Assembly: GCA_934746785.1 (NCBI GenBank)
Contig: CAKVFO010000138.1
Span: forward strand, 1-8,740
Origin: an uncultured Clostridium sp.
Lineage (GTDB): Bacteria > Bacillota > Clostridia > Clostridiales > Clostridiaceae
Direction: 5' to 3'
Length of the DNA: 8,740 nucleotides
The position numbers and the translations under genes were made by a program. Positions 6,531-8,740 of this stretch are shown one piece after another (the first letter of the stretch is position 1; each line of letters starts with the position of its first letter). Below the pieces are notes generated by a model. That model was not told the origin of the DNA, did no database searches, and saw only the letters and a program-made list of their open reading frames with translations.

Positions 6531-6553
6531 AAAGTTTTGAATTTCCTATACGT
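6531..6553. repeat. Short dispersed repeat, copy 2
   Basis: This matches 3690-3712 at 21 of 23 positions, including 14 identical bases in a row. Like copy 1 it lies directly past the U-run of a minus-strand terminator, here that of the TetR gene. The left arm of the copy-1 hairpin is not conserved here. Confidence 0.5.
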
Positions 6554-6592
6554 TAAAAAACATAGATACACACCCAGGCATACCTATGTTTT
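6553..6592 (-). terminator. Intrinsic terminator of the TetR-family gene
   Basis: AAAACATAG (6557-6565) pairs with CTATGTTTT (6584-6592), giving a 9-bp stem with an 18-nt loop, followed on the minus strand by six U. It begins eight bases after the stop codon. The long loop makes it weaker-looking than the others in the window. Confidence 0.7.
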
Positions 6593-6600
6593 ATAAAAAT

Positions 6601-7242
6601 TCACTCCAATATTTCCTTAATAATTTTATTAGCAATATAATTTATTTCAATATCCATAGTATTAATTTCATTTATAATTCTCTCAATGCTCTTAACTGGC
6701 ATGTTCATAAGATTTAATGTCATATTCAGAAAACCAGTATTGCGGCTTTTTAATGATTTCTTTGCATTTAATTTATTGTCAACAATACAGCTTCTCATAG
6801 CACCTTTTATCATTAAGTTAACATTATAATAATCATCTAAAGTGTACTCAGGATTATATTTACTAAAAATTTGTCTAGACTTCTTAGCCCCTTGATCTAC
6901 TATCTTTTCAAAAATAATATCTGAAGTATATGCTTCATAGTAAAGTTCTCTTATACGCTCATTTTCTGCTATTACCCTTAACTCTATTTCTACTAATATT
7001 ATATAAAAAAACTCCGGGCTCTTAGCCCCACCAAACATGTCTATAACTATTTTTTCGCAATCATCAAATAACTCTAAAATTAATGATTTAAATATATCTT
7101 CTTTATTGTTAAAAAAGTGATATATGCTTCCAGAAAGAACACCCGATTTCTTTATAATTCCTCTTATGGTAGTTCCTGAATATCCATTTTTTAAAAGCAG
7201 TTCTTTTGTACTTTTTAATATAGTTTCTCTTACATTCTTCAT
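6601..7242 (-). CDS. TetR/AcrR-family transcriptional repressor
   Basis: This 213-residue protein is typical in length for the family. Residues ~5-55 form the N-terminal DNA-binding domain: RETILKSTKELLLKNGYSG, then the helix-turn-helix TTIRGIIKKSGVLSGSIYHF (24-43) and FNNKEDIFKSL, the conserved start of helix 4. Residues 60-213 are all-helical and divergent, as expected of the ligand-binding and dimerisation part, so the inducer cannot be predicted. The ATG is preceded by GGAGG (7246-7250) with a four-base gap. A promoter and a perfect 16-bp palindrome lie directly upstream, which suggests autorepression. The usual divergent or co-transcribed target (efflux pump, enzyme) is absent: upstream there is only intergenic DNA and the end of another gene, downstream the separately transcribed P60 gene. 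It may act at a distance or only on itself. Confidence 0.92.
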   Translation of the reverse strand: MKNVRETILKSTKELLLKNGYSGTTIRGIIKKSGVLSGSIYHFFNNKEDIFKSLILELFDDCEKIVIDMFGGAKSPEFFYIILVEIELRVIAENERIRELYYEAYTSDIIFEKIVDQGAKKSRQIFSKYNPEYTLDDYYNVNLMIKGAMRSCIVDNKLNAKKSLKSRNTGFLNMTLNLMNMPVKSIERIINEINTMDIEINYIANKIIKEILE

Positions 7243-7256
7243 ATTTCCTCCAATTT

Positions 7257-7272
7257 CTTGAACATGTTCAAG
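7257..7272. promoter_or_regulatory. Probable TetR-family autoregulatory operator
   Basis: CTTGAACATGTTCAAG is a perfect 16-bp palindrome located between the predicted start point and the Shine-Dalgarno of the regulator gene. The length, symmetry and position are those of a TetR-family operator. I found no second full copy in the window. Confidence 0.65.
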
Positions 7273-7281
7273 TACTTTCAG

Positions 7282-7310
7282 ATGATAATATATTTTTTTA
7301 GTATGGTCAA
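7282..7310 (-). promoter_or_regulatory. Promoter of the TetR-family gene
   Basis: TTGACC (7305-7310, 5/6) and TATCAT (7282-7287, 5/6) have a 17-base spacer on the minus strand. The transcription start would fall near 7275, so the palindrome at 7257-7272 lies just inside the transcribed region. Confidence 0.65.
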
Positions 7311-7514
7311 TATAAAACTATATTTTTTTATGTTTAACATCTCTTCTGAGAAATTTTATATAGAAAACTCAAAAATAATTACAAAATATCATCTTATAAT
7401 ATGCTTGTAATAAAATCACTAATTTCATATTTTAAAAATCAAAGGAATATGATTATTTTTTATAATTTAACTACTTTACTACATTTATATTTTACCACAT
7501 AATTACTTACAAGC
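7311..7514. other. AT-rich intergenic region without recognisable features
   Basis: The gap from 7243 to 7580 holds the regulator's promoter and operator at one end and the terminator of the 116-residue protein at the other. Between them I see no open frame with a ribosome binding site, no convincing plus-strand promoter, no inverted repeat of note and no RNA gene. Confidence 0.6.
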
Positions 7515-7551
7515 CTAAAAATAGTATGCTTATCTTTTTAAGCATACTATT
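7515..7551 (-). terminator. Intrinsic terminator of the 116-residue protein gene
   Basis: AATAGTATGCTTA (7520-7532) and TAAGCATACTATT (7539-7551) form a perfect 13-bp stem with a 6-nt loop, followed on the minus strand by five U. It starts 29 bases after the stop codon. Confidence 0.88.
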
Positions 7552-7580
7552 CAAATATTATTTTCAGTTATATATCAAAA

Positions 7581-7931
7581 CTATAAGATTGGATAAAATG
7601 GATAAGGATATGGCACTGGATATATTGGCGGAATAATAGGAACAGGGGGATATGGTAATAATCCTACATTTGATATTCTATTTACTGGATAATTCCTTGG
7701 CCTGAATCTTCTATACCTATTAGGACCTGGTCCACGGTTCATATTCATTGTATCTTCCATCATGTCTTCGCCTATTAATATCTTTACTTCATCACCATTT
7801 ATCTCTTCTATAATTCCATCCACATTGCTTCCATCATCTAAAGTTAACATTACATGATAGAATAAGTAACATTTACACTGCTCCTTTACTGGTTTTGAAC
7901 TTCTATAGTAATCTACTACTTCTAAAGACAT
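7581..7931 (-). CDS. Conserved clostridial protein with Pro/Tyr-rich tail, probably spore-associated
   Basis: Function is not established. This 116-residue protein has two parts. Residues 1-60 look like a small beta-rich domain: MSLEVVDYYRSSKPVKEQ, two close cysteines (Cys19, Cys21), HVMLTLDDGSNVDGIIEEI and VKILIGEDMME. Residues 64-116 are low-complexity: an Arg/Asn/Gly/Pro segment (GPGPNRYRRFRPRNYP), then a tail in which most residues are Pro, Tyr, Ile or Val. There is no signal peptide or membrane helix. I recall similar proteins as widespread hypotheticals in Clostridium. Pro/Tyr-rich tails like this are common in spore coat and exosporium proteins, so a spore-surface role is an inference. 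The ATG follows AGGAG (7943-7947 region) with a ten-base gap, slightly long. A candidate late-sporulation promoter lies upstream and a strong terminator downstream, so it is transcribed alone. Confidence 0.75.
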   Translation of the reverse strand: MSLEVVDYYRSSKPVKEQCKCYLFYHVMLTLDDGSNVDGIIEEINGDEVKILIGEDMMEDTMNMNRGPGPNRYRRFRPRNYPVNRISNVGLLPYPPVPIIPPIYPVPYPYPFYPIL

Positions 7932-7960
7932 ATATTAAGAACTCCTATATTTTTTCTTAA

Positions 7961-7989
7961 TATAATATTCACTCCCGCCCTTTATTGTT
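7961..7989 (-). promoter_or_regulatory. Candidate sigma-K-like promoter of the 116-residue protein gene
   Basis: AACA (7986-7989), a 16-base spacer and AATATTATA (7961-7969) resemble the sigma-K pattern (mACm, 16-17 bases, CATAnnnTA) apart from the first base of the -10. No good sigma-A -35 is present here. The signal is short and AT-rich, so support is weak. Confidence 0.25.
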
Positions 7990-8056
7990 CTGCTATTTCT
8001 TTCATTACATCAAAAAGATAAATTAAAATTTCATTTTTCCACCTTTATATAGCTTT

Positions 8057-8287
8057 CTATAAAAATAACAGCTCTTTTGGCTCACTTGTTTCAACTGTCA
8101 ATATTTTCCCTGAATTTTTTAATATTTTTAATGTATCGGGAATGCCTTCAATAACCTTATTTTTAAATAATCCTACATTTGACTCTCTCTCTATAAAACT
8201 TAACGGCTTTATCAGCCTTACTAATATCAAACCCATAAAACTCAAAAAAAATTCTACTAAAGGCGGACCTATAAACTTAGTAAGATT
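8057..8287 (-). pseudogene. HAD-superfamily phosphatase relic (phosphoglycolate-phosphatase-like)
   Basis: The middle of a HAD hydrolase is readable. NLTKFIGPPLVEFFLSFMG (8231-8287) is the cap-domain entry segment; SNVGLFKNKVIEGIPDTLKI and KILTVETSEPKEL carry the region around motif II (Thr in place of the usual Ser/Thr). Between them the main frame reads nonsense (LILVRLIKPLSFIE), whereas the neighbouring frame reads FDISKADKAVKFYRER, the expected continuation. One lost T in the T-run at 8229-8231 and one lost GA unit in the (GA)5 run at 8183-8192 account for this; the two losses total three bases, so the frame recovers. Motif I (DxDGT) is missing upstream, and the frame stops at TAG (8057) before the Lys and Asp motifs III and IV. 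It is non-functional on present evidence. Confidence 0.72.
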
Positions 8288-8380
8288 AAATACATTGTTC
8301 TATTTCTCTTAATCGTGATAACGACTTTATATGTAAAGATGTAGCTACTTCACCTTATAATCTGGAATTTGTAAAGCATA

Positions 8381-8480
8381 TTACAGTTGTATCCAATATC
8401 GCTTAACAACAACATTTTCATCTTTATCATACAGTTCATTTTCAAAGACACCACCATTTTTCAAAATGACTTTTTCGGAT
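8381..8480 (-). pseudogene. C-terminal relic of an unidentified protein, cut by the insertion-sequence remnant
   Basis: A minus-strand frame reads SEKVILKNGGVFENELYD and then KDENVVVKRYWIQL before TAA (8381-8383). The composition looks like real protein, but I do not recognise it. Upstream it stops making sense exactly where the IS3-family homology starts (8481), so the rest has been lost or displaced. A 38-codon plus-strand open stretch (8290-8406, ending VKHITVVSNIA) partly overlaps it, and I cannot decide which, if either, descends from a gene. Confidence 0.35.
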
Positions 8481-8615
8481 GAACAAAGGATTAAAGAAAA
8501 ACTAGGATGGATGAGTCCTGTTGAATACAGACTTAACCTCTTAGCTGCATAAAAATAGCGTATCAGCCATTAAAACTGCTACGCTTAAAAAGTCTAACTT
8601 TTTGGGGTCACCTCA
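8481..8615 (+). mobile_element. Right end of an IS3-family (IS150-type) insertion sequence
   Basis: The plus strand encodes EQRIKEKLGWMSPVEYRLNL and then LAA before TAA (8550-8552), the conserved C-terminus of the IS3-family OrfB transposase just after its DDE core. A non-coding stretch and a terminal inverted repeat end at 8615: AAAAAGTCTAACTTTTTGGG followed by GTCACCTCA, the standard IS150-type end in Firmicutes with terminal CA. The whole left part, including OrfA, the catalytic residues and the left inverted repeat, is absent, so this remnant cannot move by itself. With no left end, a target duplication cannot be checked. Confidence 0.85.
8557..8585 (+). terminator. Hairpin between the transposase stop codon and the IS right end
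   Basis: AGCGTATCAG (8557-8566) pairs with CTGCTACGCT (8576-8585), giving ten pairs with one mismatch and a 9-nt loop. Only TTAAAAAG follows, so if it terminates transcription it does so weakly; it may instead protect the transposase message. Confidence 0.35.
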
Positions 8616-8636
8616 TTTCTCTTTATAGGGATTTTG

Positions 8637-8740
8637 TTATTTCCTATCTTTAATTTTTAGATTAGCTGGTATCTGATAAGACCAAGGCATCAGATTCTCT
8701 AAGCTTTCGCTATCGGTTGTATCTATATTTATTAAATTAT
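8637..8740 (-). CDS. IS66-family transposase, C-terminal end (runs off the window)
   Basis: A minus-strand frame entering from beyond base 8740 gives 33 residues, NLINIDTTDSESLENLMPWS followed by YQIPANLKIKDRK, ending at TAA (8637-8639). The LENLMPW segment is the hallmark of the short C-terminal domain of IS66 TnpC transposases, normally followed by only a few residues as here. Whether the rest of the gene is intact lies outside the window. No IS66 terminal repeat is evident in the 21 bases before the IS3-type end at 8615, so the IS3-type element may have inserted into or deleted the IS66 end. Confidence 0.72.
   Translation of the reverse strand, partial: NLINIDTTDSESLENLMPWSYQIPANLKIKDRK

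Noticed and set aside
8018..8034. GGTGG followed by ATG on the minus strand, after the HAD relic
   Set aside because: The frame closes after two codons (ATG AAA TTT TAA), so it is not a gene.

Overview
The window is AT-rich DNA with strong purine-rich ribosome binding sites (GGAGG, AGGAGG). It carries a clostridial thiolase, a spore-type Pro/Tyr-rich protein and a Rex-type operator. Together these point to a butyrate- or solvent-forming Clostridium sensu stricto (C. butyricum / C. beijerinckii-like). The species cannot be fixed from the sequence alone. Every intact gene lies on the minus strand, and almost every gene has its own promoter and its own intrinsic terminator, so this is a row of single-gene units rather than an operon.

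Layout from low to high coordinates. (1) 1-300: the N-terminus of a FecCD-type iron-chelate ABC permease leaving the window, with a promoter flanked by two good Fur boxes. (2) 294-3712: a 1065-residue stand-alone carboxylic-acid-reductase-like enzyme (fatty acyl-AMP ligase, carrier protein, thioester reductase) with its own promoter and terminator. (3) 3713-5162: acetyl-CoA acetyltransferase (thlA), with a terminator, a leader of about 150 nt, a near-consensus promoter and a Rex operator next to the -35. (4) 5173-5645: a decayed GNAT acetyltransferase that has lost its start codon and has a frameshift. (5) 5656-6441: a secreted SH3b-NlpC/P60 cell-wall hydrolase whose ribosome binding site contains an eight-G run. 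(6) 6553-7310: a TetR-family repressor with a perfect 16-bp palindrome between its promoter and start codon. (7) 7515-7989: a 116-residue protein with a Pro/Tyr-rich tail, probably spore-associated. (8) 7990-8740: a decay zone containing a HAD phosphatase relic, an unidentified coding relic, the right end of an IS3-family (IS150-type) element and the 3' end of an IS66-family transposase.

Functionally, thiolase makes acetoacetyl-CoA for C4 (butyrate/butanol) metabolism and appears to be under NADH/NAD+ control through Rex. The iron permease appears to be under Fur control. The most unusual gene is the FAAL-carrier-reductase fusion: its architecture predicts ATP-dependent activation of a free (probably fatty) acid and reductive release as an aldehyde or alcohol. 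No partner gene (phosphopantetheinyl transferase, acyltransferase, transporter) is adjacent, so its product is unknown. The repressor and the P60 hydrolase have no evident functional link to their neighbours. I see no CRISPR array, tRNA, rRNA or recognisable riboswitch.
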